Below are positions 23,751 through 31,965 of a stretch of 64,000 nt of DNA, piece by piece (position 1 is the stretch's first letter; the number at the start of each line of letters is the position of its first letter). The notes beneath the pieces were generated by a model that had not been told where the DNA came from, did no database searches, and saw only the letters and a list, made by a program, of their open reading frames with translations. The position numbers and the translations under genes were made by a program. The stretch is from JBDTSW01 sp963807385 (GTDB lineage Bacteria > Actinomycetota > Thermoleophilia > Solirubrobacterales > 70-9): positions 434,001-498,000 of the forward strand of contig CAWEBQ010000002.1 of the NCBI GenBank assembly GCA_963807385.1, in the 5' to 3' direction.

Positions 23751-26700
23751 ATGAGGCCGATGCCCGCCGCCCCTCCCACGGTCGCCCACCTCCACGTCCA
23801 CAGCGAGTACTCCCTTCTCGACGGTGCGAACAAGATCAAGGCGATGGCCGCGCGCGCGGCCGAGCTCGGGATGCCCGCGCTCGGCCTCACCGACCACGGT
23901 GTGATGAACGGGGCCGTCGAGCACTACAAGGCATGCAGAGAGCACGGGGTGAAACCCATCCTGGGCCTCGAGGCCTACTTCGTGGACGACCGCCGTGCCG
24001 CGCAGACCGCCCCCGGACGCGGCGTCGAGCGCAACCACCTCACCCTGCTCGCGGCCAACGACGCCGGTTTCCGCAACCTCGTAAAGCTCACCTCCGCCAG
24101 CTACCTCGAGGGGTTCGCGAGGGGGAAGGCAAACGTCGATCTCGAGTTGCTCGACCGCCACTCTGACGGCGTCATCGCGCTCACCGGCTGCCTGCAGTCA
24201 AGGTTCTGCCAGCGCCTGATCGAGGAGCGGCCTGCCGATGCCCGGGCCCACATCGACGATCTCGCAGGCGTCTTCGGCGCCGACAACCTCTACTTCGAGG
24301 TCCAGGTCAACGGCATCCCCGAGCAGGACCGCGCGAACGAGGGCATCGTGCGCGTGGCCCGTGAGGTCGGGCGGCCCCTGGTCGGCACCGGCGACGTGCA
24401 CTACCTGCGCCGCGAGGACTACAAGAACCACGCCGCGCTGCTCTGCGTGCAGACCAAGTCCACGCTTGAGCAGCCGAAGCTCAGCTTCGACACCAACGAG
24501 TTCTTCCTCAAGACCGCGGAGGAGATGACCGAGGCCTTCGCGCCATGGCCCGAGGCCGTGCCGACCACGCTGGAGGTCGCGGAGCGCTGCGAGGTCGACA
24601 TCGAGCTCGGCAAGCTCCTGCTCCCGCGGTTCCCCACGCCGGACGGGGAGGAGCCCGGGGAAATGCTCCTGCGCCTGGCAAACGAGGGCCTGCGGCGCCG
24701 TTACGGCGATCCGCCTCCCGCGGAGGCGGTGGAGCGACTCGAGTTCGAGCTCGGCGTGATCCGCGACATGGGCTTTGAGTCCTACTTCCTGATCGTCTGG
24801 GACTTCGTGCGCTTCGCCAAGGAGAACGGGATCGCCGTTGGGCCGGGACGAGGCTCGGCGGCCGGCTCCATCGTCGCCTACGCCCTCAACATCACCGACC
24901 TCGACCCGCTGGCGAACGAGCTCCTCTTCGAGCGATTCCTAAACCCGGCCCGAAAGTCCATGCCGGACATCGACATCGACTTCTCGGTCCGCGGGCGGGA
25001 GCGGGTCATCCACTACGTGCAGGACAAGTACGGGCGCGAGTCGGTTGCGCAGATCATCACCTTCGGCAAGATGGCGCCGCGTGCCGCCACCCGCGACGCA
25101 GCGCGAGTGCTGGGGTACGACTACGCGACCGGGGACAAGCTCGCGAAGCTGATCCCGGAACCGATCATGGGCCGCTCTCCCTCGTTCGACGAGTGCCTCA
25201 AGGAGGGCCAGGAGCTGCGCCACGCCTACGACACCGATACGGCGTCGCGCCGGATCGTCGACGTCGCGAAGGGCCTCGAGGGGATCGTCCGCAACAACTC
25301 CATTCACGCCGCCGCCGTCGTGATCGCGGACCGGCCCCTCGACGAGATCGTGCCCCTGCAACTCGCGGAGGACCGTGGCGGTGGCGCCAACGGCGGTAAC
25401 GGAAACGGCAAGGGCGAGCGCGCCTACAAGGTCGTCACGCAGTACTCCATGAACCCCATCGAGGAGATCGGGCTCCTGAAGATGGACTTCCTCGGACTCC
25501 GAAACCTCGACGTGATCGAGGATGCGGTCGAGATCATCCGCCGCTCGCGTGACACGGAGCTGGAAATCGAGCGGATCCCGCTCGACGACGGCCCCACCTT
25601 CGAGATGCTGGCCGGCGGGGACTCCGTGGGCGTCTTCCAGCTCGAGTCGGACGGGATGCGCGACGCGCTCCGCAAGGTCAAGCCGACGGAGTTCGACGAC
25701 ATCGTCGCCCTGGTCTCCCTCTATCGCCCGGGCGCCATGCGCTACATCGACGACTACGCACGAGGCAAGCGCAATCCCGCCTCGGTGGCGTTCGCGGACG
25801 AGCGCCTGCGGCCGATCACGGAGGCCACCTACGGCTGCTGCATCTACCAGGAGCAGCTGATGGAGATCGCCAAGCAGATCGCGGGTTTCTCAGGTGCCGA
25901 GGCGGACGACCTGCGCAAGGCCGTCGGCAAGAAGAAGCGCGACCTGATGGCCACGATGGAGGACAAATTCCTCGAGGGCTCGGAGGCCTCGGGCACAAAC
26001 CGGGCGGTCGCCAAGGACCTGTGGTCGCTGATGACGGCGGCGGCCGATTACAGCTTCAACAAGAGCCACGCGGCCTGCTACGCCCTGATCGCGTACCGGA
26101 CCGCGTACCTGAAGGCGAACTTCAAGGCCGAGTACATGGCCGCCCTGATCTCCTCCGTCATGTCGACCAAGGACAAGGTCCCGTACTTCGTCAACCGCTG
26201 CAACGCGATGGGGATTGATGTCCTGCCTCCGGACGTGAACTCCTCCGACCACGGTTTCGTCGTCCACGGCGACTCGATCCGCTTCGGGTTGGACGCGGTG
26301 AAGAACGTCGGCCACCAAGCGGTCGAGGCCATCATCCGCTCACGCGAGAACGCGGGCCCCTTCGAGTCGATCTGGGACTTCTGCGACAGGGTCGATTCGC
26401 GCGCCGTGAACAAGCGGGCGATCGAGTGCCTCGTGAAGTGCGGGGCGCTCGATTCCACGGGCGCCAGCCGCAGGGGCATGCTCGAGGTGCTGCCGCAGGC
26501 CCAGAGCTCCGGCCAGAAGGCCCAGGAGGACTCGCGCCGGGGGCAGGGGTCGATCTTCGACCTGGGAGAGGCCGATGACGCCGGCGGACCGGGTCCCGAT
26601 TCGGCCGGCAGCCAGCGCCTGCCCGTCCCCATCGAGGAGTTCGAGCAGCGCGAGCTGCTCAAGCTCGAGAAGGAGACGCTGGGCACGTTCCTGTCGGCGC

Positions 26701-27308
26701 ACCCGCTCAACGACGTCCGGGACGCGCTGAACGAGCGGATCGATTGCGGGCTACCGGAGGTCGGGGATAAACCGGATGGAACCTGGCTGACGGTCGGGGG
26801 CATCGTCGGCGAGGCGAAGAAGGTGCGCACGCGCAACGGCGGCCACGTGATGTTCGCGACGCTCGATGACCTCGAGGGACAGGTCGAGCTGTTCGTCCGG
26901 GACGCCAAGAGCGAGTCCGCCGACGCGATCGAGGCCGACCGGGTGGTGCTTGTGAAGGGCAGGGTCGATCACAAGGGCAGGGGCCAGACGAGCGTCGTCG
27001 TGCAGGAGGCCGAGCGCTTCGAGCCGGATGCGGTGGAGCTGGCGGCGGCCGAGGCGAAGGCGGCGGCGAAGAGGGACCCGAAGGAGATCACGCTCTCGAT
27101 CAATGCCGCCGATTTCGGCCCGGAGCTGATCGAGGAGCTGAAGTCGCTGTTCGAGGGCTTCCCAGGAGAGAGCGAGGTCCTGTTGGTGATGCGCACCACC
27201 GACGGCACCCGCCGCCTGCGCTTCGGGGACTCGTATCGGATCAGCCCCTCGCCACCGCTGCGGGCGCAGCTTGTCGAGGTACTTGGCCCCACCTCGATCG
27301 CGGCGTAG
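23751..27308 (+). CDS. dnaE: DNA polymerase III alpha subunit
   Basis: About 1185 residues, normal for DnaE. An N-terminal PHP domain begins 'HLHVHSEYSLLDGANK'. The polymerase palm has 'GPGRGSAAGS' and 'PDIDIDF' with the catalytic aspartates. The helix-hairpin-helix and fingers region includes 'YQEQLMEIAKQIAGFSGAEAD'. An OB domain near the C-terminus is marked by 'LTVGGIVGEAKKVRTRNG'. In-frame starts exist at 23727 (GTG), 23751 and 23760 (ATG); 23751 or 23760 is preferred. It is the replicative polymerase. Confidence 0.95.
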   Translation: MRPMPAAPPTVAHLHVHSEYSLLDGANKIKAMAARAAELGMPALGLTDHGVMNGAVEHYKACREHGVKPILGLEAYFVDDRRAAQTAPGRGVERNHLTLLAANDAGFRNLVKLTSASYLEGFARGKANVDLELLDRHSDGVIALTGCLQSRFCQRLIEERPADARAHIDDLAGVFGADNLYFEVQVNGIPEQDRANEGIVRVAREVGRPLVGTGDVHYLRREDYKNHAALLCVQTKSTLEQPKLSFDTNEFFLKTAEEMTEAFAPWPEAVPTTLEVAERCEVDIELGKLLLPRFPTPDGEEPGEMLLRLANEGLRRRYGDPPPAEAVERLEFELGVIRDMGFESYFLIVWDFVRFAKENGIAVGPGRGSAAGSIVAYALNITDLDPLANELLFERFLNPARKSMPDIDIDFSVRGRERVIHYVQDKYGRESVAQIITFGKMAPRAATRDAARVLGYDYATGDKLAKLIPEPIMGRSPSFDECLKEGQELRHAYDTDTASRRIVDVAKGLEGIVRNNSIHAAAVVIADRPLDEIVPLQLAEDRGGGANGGNGNGKGERAYKVVTQYSMNPIEEIGLLKMDFLGLRNLDVIEDAVEIIRRSRDTELEIERIPLDDGPTFEMLAGGDSVGVFQLESDGMRDALRKVKPTEFDDIVALVSLYRPGAMRYIDDYARGKRNPASVAFADERLRPITEATYGCCIYQEQLMEIAKQIAGFSGAEADDLRKAVGKKKRDLMATMEDKFLEGSEASGTNRAVAKDLWSLMTAAADYSFNKSHAACYALIAYRTAYLKANFKAEYMAALISSVMSTKDKVPYFVNRCNAMGIDVLPPDVNSSDHGFVVHGDSIRFGLDAVKNVGHQAVEAIIRSRENAGPFESIWDFCDRVDSRAVNKRAIECLVKCGALDSTGASRRGMLEVLPQAQSSGQKAQEDSRRGQGSIFDLGEADDAGGPGPDSAGSQRLPVPIEEFEQRELLKLEKETLGTFLSAHPLNDVRDALNERIDCGLPEVGDKPDGTWLTVGGIVGEAKKVRTRNGGHVMFATLDDLEGQVELFVRDAKSESADAIEADRVVLVKGRVDHKGRGQTSVVVQEAERFEPDAVELAAAEAKAAAKRDPKEITLSINAADFGPELIEELKSLFEGFPGESEVLLVMRTTDGTRRLRFGDSYRISPSPPLRAQLVEVLGPTSIAA

Positions 27309-27317
27309 TATCCCGGC

Positions 27318-27722
27318 ATGGCGCTGAAGCAGCGTGGGGGAGAGGACACTCGCCAAGGCGAGTGTCGCCGCTGCCGAACCTTCTGCGACAAGCTCGTGGA
27401 ACCGCGGGGCTGCGTCGAGATGCGGTGCAGCTATCTCTACAGCTACTCCGACCCGCTCACCGGCAATCGCTACATGGGATGCATGCGGAAGGTCTTCGGG
27501 GCGGAGATCGACCTCGAGATGTTCGAGATCGCCGAGGCCGGGAACGGGTTCGGTGGGATCAAGATGACGGGCGACCCCCTCCCGCACTGCCAGTTCCAGG
27601 TGGAGCCCTGCTACGAGGGTGAGGGCCCTGCCTTCGCCTGCGTCAATCCCCGTTTCTTCGATTGCACCGACGCCGGCGACGAGGGCATACGAGCCTTCGA
27701 TCTCCGCAACGCACTGACCTAG
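27318..27722 (+). CDS. Cys-rich conserved protein of unknown function
   Basis: 134 residues containing ten cysteines, first as CRRC-x3-C and further as 'GCVEMRC', 'GCMRKVFG', 'PCYEGEGP', 'FDCTDAG'. The spacing suggests a metal or Fe-S site rather than disulfides, since no signal peptide is seen. I do not recognise the family. A TAGTAT hexamer overlapping the dnaE stop lies 6 nt before the ATG, fitting a leaderless transcript of its own. Confidence 0.7.
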   Translation: MALKQRGGEDTRQGECRRCRTFCDKLVEPRGCVEMRCSYLYSYSDPLTGNRYMGCMRKVFGAEIDLEMFEIAEAGNGFGGIKMTGDPLPHCQFQVEPCYEGEGPAFACVNPRFFDCTDAGDEGIRAFDLRNALT

Positions 27723-27733
27723 ACAGGCGACGC

Positions 27734-28393
27734 CTAGGTCCGGAACCTGTACCCGACACCGCGCACCGTCTCGAGGCGTCGCTGCCCGAGCTTGCGGCGC
27801 AGGTAACCGACGTAGACGTCCACCACGTTCGACCCGGGATCGTAGTCGTAGCCCCAGACGTGGGAGAGGAGCTGTTCCCGGGTAAGGACCTGGTCGGGAT
27901 GCTGGAGGAACGTGCGCAGCAACTCGAATTCACGCGCGCTCAACTCGATCCTCTCACCACCCACCGATGCCCAGCGGGTGCGAAGATCGAGGGAGATCTC
28001 CCCCACGCGCAGGGCGCTGCCCTCCGGCGGGCGTTCACCGCGCAGACGGGCCCGCACCCGGGCGAGGAGCTCCTCGAAATGGAAGGGCTTGGCCAGGTAG
28101 TCGTCGGCGCCCGCCTCCAGACCGGCCACCTTGTCGGCGGGGTCGTCGCGCGCCGTGAGGATGATCACTGGCAGGCGCTGTTCCGCCGCTCGCAGCTCAC
28201 GGAGGACCTCCAGGCCATTCTTACCCGGCAGCCCGAGGTCGAGGATCAGCAGGTCGAAGTCCGCATCACGGGCCATGATCGATGCCTGCGGACCGTCGGG
28301 GACCACGGTGGTCGTGTATCCGCTGGCCCGCAGGCCCTTTTCCAGAAACGACGCGAGGCGCGCCTCGTCCTCGGCTATCAGGATCCGGGTCAC
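27734..28393 (-). CDS. OmpR/PhoB-family response regulator
   Basis: 219 residues. The receiver domain has the acidic pair near residue 9 ('AEDEARL') and phospho-acceptor Asp in 'LLILDLGLPGKNG'. The C-terminal winged helix shows 'LSAREFELLRTFLQHPDQVLTREQLL' and 'VDVYVGYLRRKLG', then 'VRGVGYRF'. Its start overlaps the kinase stop by 4 bp. The candidate operator is the pair of triple 11-bp-spaced repeats upstream of this operon, since this subfamily binds direct repeats with that period. Confidence 0.93.
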   Translation of the reverse strand: MTRILIAEDEARLASFLEKGLRASGYTTTVVPDGPQASIMARDADFDLLILDLGLPGKNGLEVLRELRAAEQRLPVIILTARDDPADKVAGLEAGADDYLAKPFHFEELLARVRARLRGERPPEGSALRVGEISLDLRTRWASVGGERIELSAREFELLRTFLQHPDQVLTREQLLSHVWGYDYDPGSNVVDVYVGYLRRKLGQRRLETVRGVGYRFRT

Positions 28394-29856
28394 GGGACCG
28401 GGATCACGATCGTGAAGATCGCGCCGGCGCCGAGCGCGGACTCGAGCTCGACCCGCCCTCCATGCGCCTGTGCTATCGCCTCGACGATGGCCAGGCCCAG
28501 CCCGGCGCCCCCGCCGCCCCGCACGCTCTGGGATCGGGCGAACCTCTCGAAGATCAGCCGTTGCTCCTCCGCTGGGATCCCAGGGCCCTCATCGCGGACC
28601 CAGATCCTCGCCTCGTGGGAGCTCAGCGCGCTGCCGATCCAGACGGGCTCGCCCGGGCCGGTGTGGTTCGCGGCATTGGAGGCAAGGTTGGTGATCGCCT
28701 GGGTCAGCCGCTGGGGGTCCGCGTTCAAGAGGCCGATCCCGGTGCCCTCGAGGACCCACGCCCGTTCGGCAAGAAGCCGTGCCTTCGCGAAGACCTCGTG
28801 GGTCAGCAGGTCCAGATCGAGCGGCTCGGGGCGCAGGAAGTCCGGCCTGGACGCACGGACCAGCAGCAACAGGTCGTCGACGAAGCGGTTCATCCGATCC
28901 AGCTCGTCCTGGATCACGACAACGGCCTCCTGCCGGTCGCGTGGATCATCCCCGAGCGTCTCGATGTGACCGCGGATGACGGTGATCGGCGTCCGCAGCT
29001 CGTGGCTCACGTCGGCGAGGAACTCGCGCTGATCGGCGAAGGCCATCTCGAGGCGGTCGAGCATCGCGTTGAGCGTATGGCCGAGCTGGGCGATCTCGTC
29101 GTTGCCGCTGATCGCGATCCGCTGCGAGAGGTCAGTCTCGGATATCTGCCTGGCGGTGCGGGCCAGGGCCTGCAGGGGAGCCATGGCCCGGCCCGCAGCG
29201 AGCCAGATGAACAGGGAGGCCAAAAGCATCACCACGATCGAGACCCCGACCGCGATTCGGACGGCGCTATCCACCTGCTCGCGGCGGTCGACCAGCAACT
29301 GTCCGGTGGTGAGGGAGCCCGCCTCCGCGGCGGTCGCCACCGGCACCGCAGCGAACCGAGCCGGTCCCAGCGAGGTCTCGATCGTCCCCTGCGTGGGCTT
29401 TGCCACGGGGCCGATCGCGTCGAGGGCATCGAGGAGCGGCTGGAGGTCGATGTCGCCGCTCTGCCTCGCGTAGGGCTCCTCGCCGACCCACGAGACCGTC
29501 GCTGAATCGGCCACCGGGGAGTGAGCGGCGAGGTAGGCGTCGAAGATCCGGCGTATCTGTCCCTTGAAGGGTTCGCCGGTGGCGGGATCGACGCGTCCCT
29601 CCGAGAGGGCCTGAAGCTCGTCGATGTCGGCCGTGAGCGCCTCGGAGACCTCGTCGTCGATACGAGAGATCAGCACCTCGCGCAGGACGATCACGGACGC
29701 CGCCGTCGATAGGATCAGAAGGACCAGGAACGACAGAAGGACGCGAGTACGCATGCCCGCGAAAAGCCGCACCCGCGACTGCTCGACCGGGTGTGCCGGC
29801 TGGGATGACTTGGGGTCGGGCGCACCCCCTGAGGTGTCGCCAAGCAACGCGGCCAC
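28390..29856 (-). CDS. HAMP-containing sensor histidine kinase
   Basis: 488 residues from GTG 29856; ATG 29754 would remove a poorly conserved 34-residue extension. Two membrane helices (about 38-58 and 205-227) bracket an extracytoplasmic sensor domain. HAMP follows, then the H-box 'FLADVSHELRTPITV', N-box 'ITNLASNAANHTG' and G boxes 'DEGPGIP' and 'GAGLGLAIV'. It should phosphorylate the overlapping response regulator. The signal is unknown, but the neighbours are small surface proteins. Confidence 0.92.
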   Translation of the reverse strand: MAALLGDTSGGAPDPKSSQPAHPVEQSRVRLFAGMRTRVLLSFLVLLILSTAASVIVLREVLISRIDDEVSEALTADIDELQALSEGRVDPATGEPFKGQIRRIFDAYLAAHSPVADSATVSWVGEEPYARQSGDIDLQPLLDALDAIGPVAKPTQGTIETSLGPARFAAVPVATAAEAGSLTTGQLLVDRREQVDSAVRIAVGVSIVVMLLASLFIWLAAGRAMAPLQALARTARQISETDLSQRIAISGNDEIAQLGHTLNAMLDRLEMAFADQREFLADVSHELRTPITVIRGHIETLGDDPRDRQEAVVVIQDELDRMNRFVDDLLLLVRASRPDFLRPEPLDLDLLTHEVFAKARLLAERAWVLEGTGIGLLNADPQRLTQAITNLASNAANHTGPGEPVWIGSALSSHEARIWVRDEGPGIPAEEQRLIFERFARSQSVRGGGGAGLGLAIVEAIAQAHGGRVELESALGAGAIFTIVIPVP

Positions 29857-29896
29857 CGCAGGAATCTACCCCGCCGGGCGGAGGCTCATACGGCTG

Positions 29897-30277
29897 CTAC
29901 TCGCCGACGCTGCCGCCAGTCGCGACCTTGTCGAGGAGCGCCTTGACCGGATCCGCGTATTGGTCGTCGGCGGGGGTCGTCCCGGTGAGCAGCGGCGCCG
30001 GCCCGCCGGCCGCCCCGGTGGCGCCCGGAGCTCCGGCTGCCGCCACGGCCGTTGCGCCGGCGCCTCCGAAAGCGGTCGGTCCGTTACCCGGGGGATCCGG
30101 ACGGGCAGGACCCGCGCGTTTTGGACCGGCCGGCGCCTCGCTGCCGCCGCCAGGGACCTCGACCCCACCGAGCAGGCCCGGGCCGTCCGGACGCAGCAGC
30201 GTCATGTACACGAGGACGACCAGCAGCGCTACCGCCGCGGACTGGACGCCCACGATACGCCTACGTCGCCGGCTCAT
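29897..30277 (-). CDS. Small membrane-anchored protein with DQY motif, upstream of the kinase
   Basis: 126 residues from ATG 30277 (AGGAAG upstream). 'MSRRRRR' is followed by one membrane helix (residues 9-28), then a Gly/Ala/Pro-rich extracytoplasmic tail ending in 'TPADDQYADPVKALLDKV'. The DQY element recurs in both LPFTG proteins of the window. It is 40 bp upstream of the kinase on the same strand and probably heads that operon. It could be a sensor accessory protein; family not recognised. Confidence 0.65.
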   Translation of the reverse strand: MSRRRRRIVGVQSAAVALLVVLVYMTLLRPDGPGLLGGVEVPGGGSEAPAGPKRAGPARPDPPGNGPTAFGGAGATAVAAAGAPGATGAAGGPAPLLTGTTPADDQYADPVKALLDKVATGGSVGE

Positions 30278-30334
30278 CGGCCGCTTCCTGGATTGGACCT
30301 CAGCTGCATGGACCGAGCCAGCTTTGCCTACGCA

Positions 30335-30363
30335 CATGAGACCGACATGAGAGTCCGATGAGA
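30335..30363 (+). promoter_or_regulatory. Triple direct repeat, left array of the two-component intergenic region
   Basis: CATGAGA (30335-30341), CATGAGA (30346-30352) and GATGAGA (30357-30363) are spaced exactly 11 bp apart with 4-bp gaps. This 7+4 direct-repeat architecture is that of OmpR/PhoB/PhoP-type operators. It lies just upstream of the small membrane protein gene that leads the kinase operon. Confidence 0.72.
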
Positions 30364-30457
30364 TGCCGGGTGGGACGCAAGCTCGGCCTCTCTGCCTGAG
30401 GAGCCCTGCAAAACCCGCTAAATCCGGGCGAAGGCAGGGGCTTTACATGAGAGGAAC

Positions 30458-30486
30458 TCTCATCCGCCGCTCATGTTGCTCTCACG
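30458..30486 (-). promoter_or_regulatory. Triple direct repeat, right array (mirror image)
   Basis: On the minus strand CGTGAGA (30486-30480), CATGAGC (30475-30469) and GATGAGA (30464-30458) repeat with the same 11-bp period and the same ending as the left array. The array lies 24 bp before the LPFTG gene start. An extra plus-strand CATGAGA at 30446-30452 forms a short hairpin with the GATGAGA unit. Confidence 0.72.
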
Positions 30487-30509
30487 GGGCCACCCCAGAC
30501 TTCTCACCA

Positions 30510-30851
30510 ATGAAGAGCAACGCAACTCAGAACCACAGCCACTGGCTCGGGCAACTGAGGTTCCACCTCACCGCCCTGATGCTCGTCGCCATGTTCGCCT
30601 TCCCGGCGATCGCGATGGGGCAGAGCCCCACCGCCGATCAGTACGACGAGGTTCCGCCTCCCCTCAGCACGGGCGGCGGTGGAGCCAGCACGGGCGGCGG
30701 TGGAGATCCCAGCGGCCTGGGCGGCAACGTCGGCCCGCTCCCGTTCACCGGCTTCGACGTGATCGCGATGCTCGCGGTCGCCCTCGCCGTGACGGGTGTC
30801 GGTCTGGCCCTGCAGCGGGCCGTCGCGCGCGAAGCGACAGACGAGCTCTAA
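30510..30851 (+). CDS. Small LPFTG-anchored surface protein with DQY motif
   Basis: 113 residues from ATG 30510; an alternative ATG at 30447 would fall inside the repeat region. Signal peptide hydrophobic core 'ALMLVAMFAFPAIAM', then 'SPTADQYDEVPPPLS', two 'STGGGGA/D' repeats, and a C-terminal sortase signal 'LPFTG' with helix and 'QRAVAREATDEL' tail. It resembles the LPFTG protein at 14865 in size, DQY motif and anchor. It is divergent from the two-component operon and probably controlled by it. Confidence 0.8.
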   Translation: MKSNATQNHSHWLGQLRFHLTALMLVAMFAFPAIAMGQSPTADQYDEVPPPLSTGGGGASTGGGGDPSGLGGNVGPLPFTGFDVIAMLAVALAVTGVGLALQRAVAREATDEL

Positions 30852-31741
30852 CCAGCACCCCGGCCCGGGGCTGGCGTGCGTCGTCTGCGGGCGGCGCGCT
30901 CCCGCGTGCGTAGACGCCGGGCCAGCTTGAGATCCTCCACCTCGGTGCCGCCCCCAGCCTGGCCAGGCCCTTCCAGGATCGCGGGCAGGCCCTCGAAGCG
31001 CTCCTCGGACAGGAAAACGCCGAGCCCGCGCCTGCCCAGCTCGCCCTCGCCGATGGGAGCGTGGAGGTCGCGGTTGGCCCCCAAGCCCACCTTCGAGTCG
31101 TTGACGTGGACGCAGCGCAGCCGATCCATCCCGACAATCCGGTCGAACTCATCGACGAACTCGGCGAGCTCGTCGGGTGTCCTGATCTCGTACCCCGCCG
31201 CCAGCAGGTGACAGCAGTCGAGGCAAGCGCCCAGGCGATCGCCGCCACCGGCGCTCTGGATCAGCTCCGCGAGCTCGGCGATGTCGCGGCCCAGTGGCCC
31301 CTGGGTGCCCGCGGTGTTCTCCAACAGGATCGGGCAGGAGTCGCTGTCCTCCAGCGCACGCGTGATCGCCCCGCCTGCGCGGCGCACCGAGGGCCCGTGC
31401 GGCTCGCCCTTGCGGGCCCCGGCGTGGAGCACGACGCCGTCGGCGCCGATCCCGTCGCCGACTCGGAGGGCGTGCTCCAGCGCCGCGCGGGAGTTCCGCT
31501 GGACCTCTCGTTCCTTGCTGGCGCAGTTGATCAGATAGATCGCGTGGATCACCACCGACCGCACCCGGGAGGCCGCCATCGCCTCGCGAAATTCGGCGAA
31601 GTCGGCGTCGGTGTAGGCGGTCGGTTTCCATGCCCGCGGGCTCTGCGGGAAGATCTGAATCGCGTCGCAGCGCCGCTCCTCTCCCCGGGCCACGGCGTTT
31701 ACCAGGCCACCGGCTGTGGACACGTGAGCCCCAATCAGCAC
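30848..31741 (-). CDS. nfo: Endonuclease IV (AP endonuclease)
   Basis: 297 residues with 'IGAHVSTAGGL' at the N-terminus, zinc-ligand regions 'VVIHAIYLIN', 'ILLENTAG', 'ACLDCCH' and 'CVHVNDSK', in the order of the Nfo TIM barrel. It cleaves DNA at abasic sites in base excision repair. The usual 'LDTCH' reads LDCCH, with the metal ligands kept. The C-terminus is Arg-rich. It converges with the LPFTG gene (4-bp overlap). Confidence 0.93.
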   Translation of the reverse strand: MLIGAHVSTAGGLVNAVARGEERRCDAIQIFPQSPRAWKPTAYTDADFAEFREAMAASRVRSVVIHAIYLINCASKEREVQRNSRAALEHALRVGDGIGADGVVLHAGARKGEPHGPSVRRAGGAITRALEDSDSCPILLENTAGTQGPLGRDIAELAELIQSAGGGDRLGACLDCCHLLAAGYEIRTPDELAEFVDEFDRIVGMDRLRCVHVNDSKVGLGANRDLHAPIGEGELGRRGLGVFLSEERFEGLPAILEGPGQAGGGTEVEDLKLARRLRTRERAARRRRTPAPGRGAG

Positions 31742-31965
31742 CGGAGCCCCCGTTTCCCGCAGCAGTAGGCCATGTTCGCCACCCTAGCTAGCTAGTCGAG
31801 TCGTTCGGGGTGCGGCTGGCTTAGGCGTACGCCGGTTCCGTTTGGCAAAGAACAAGGGCTTGTGCCGTTTCGCGGCGTGGTGGGGGAGAGGGTGCCTACA
31901 AAGTGGGGCCGGCGGTGGGAATGGAGTGGTGAGCGCTTGCTGTGGAAACATGCGCGCCGAGCAGT

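Noticed and set aside
30364..30445. Possible riboswitch between the repeat arrays (stems CCCTGC/GCAGGG; GGGACGCAAG resembling part of a c-di-GMP-I aptamer)
   Set aside because: Only fragments of the consensus are present and the order is wrong; a covariance search would be needed to reopen this.
31785..31796. CTAGCTAGCTAG self-complementary run near nfo
   Set aside because: Unusual for this genome but short, without a second copy or link to any feature.
31903..31945. GTGG repeats resembling MraZ boxes upstream of gltX
   Set aside because: Spacings of 12, 11 and 16 bp do not fit the regular MraZ operator, and no mraZ or division gene is nearby.
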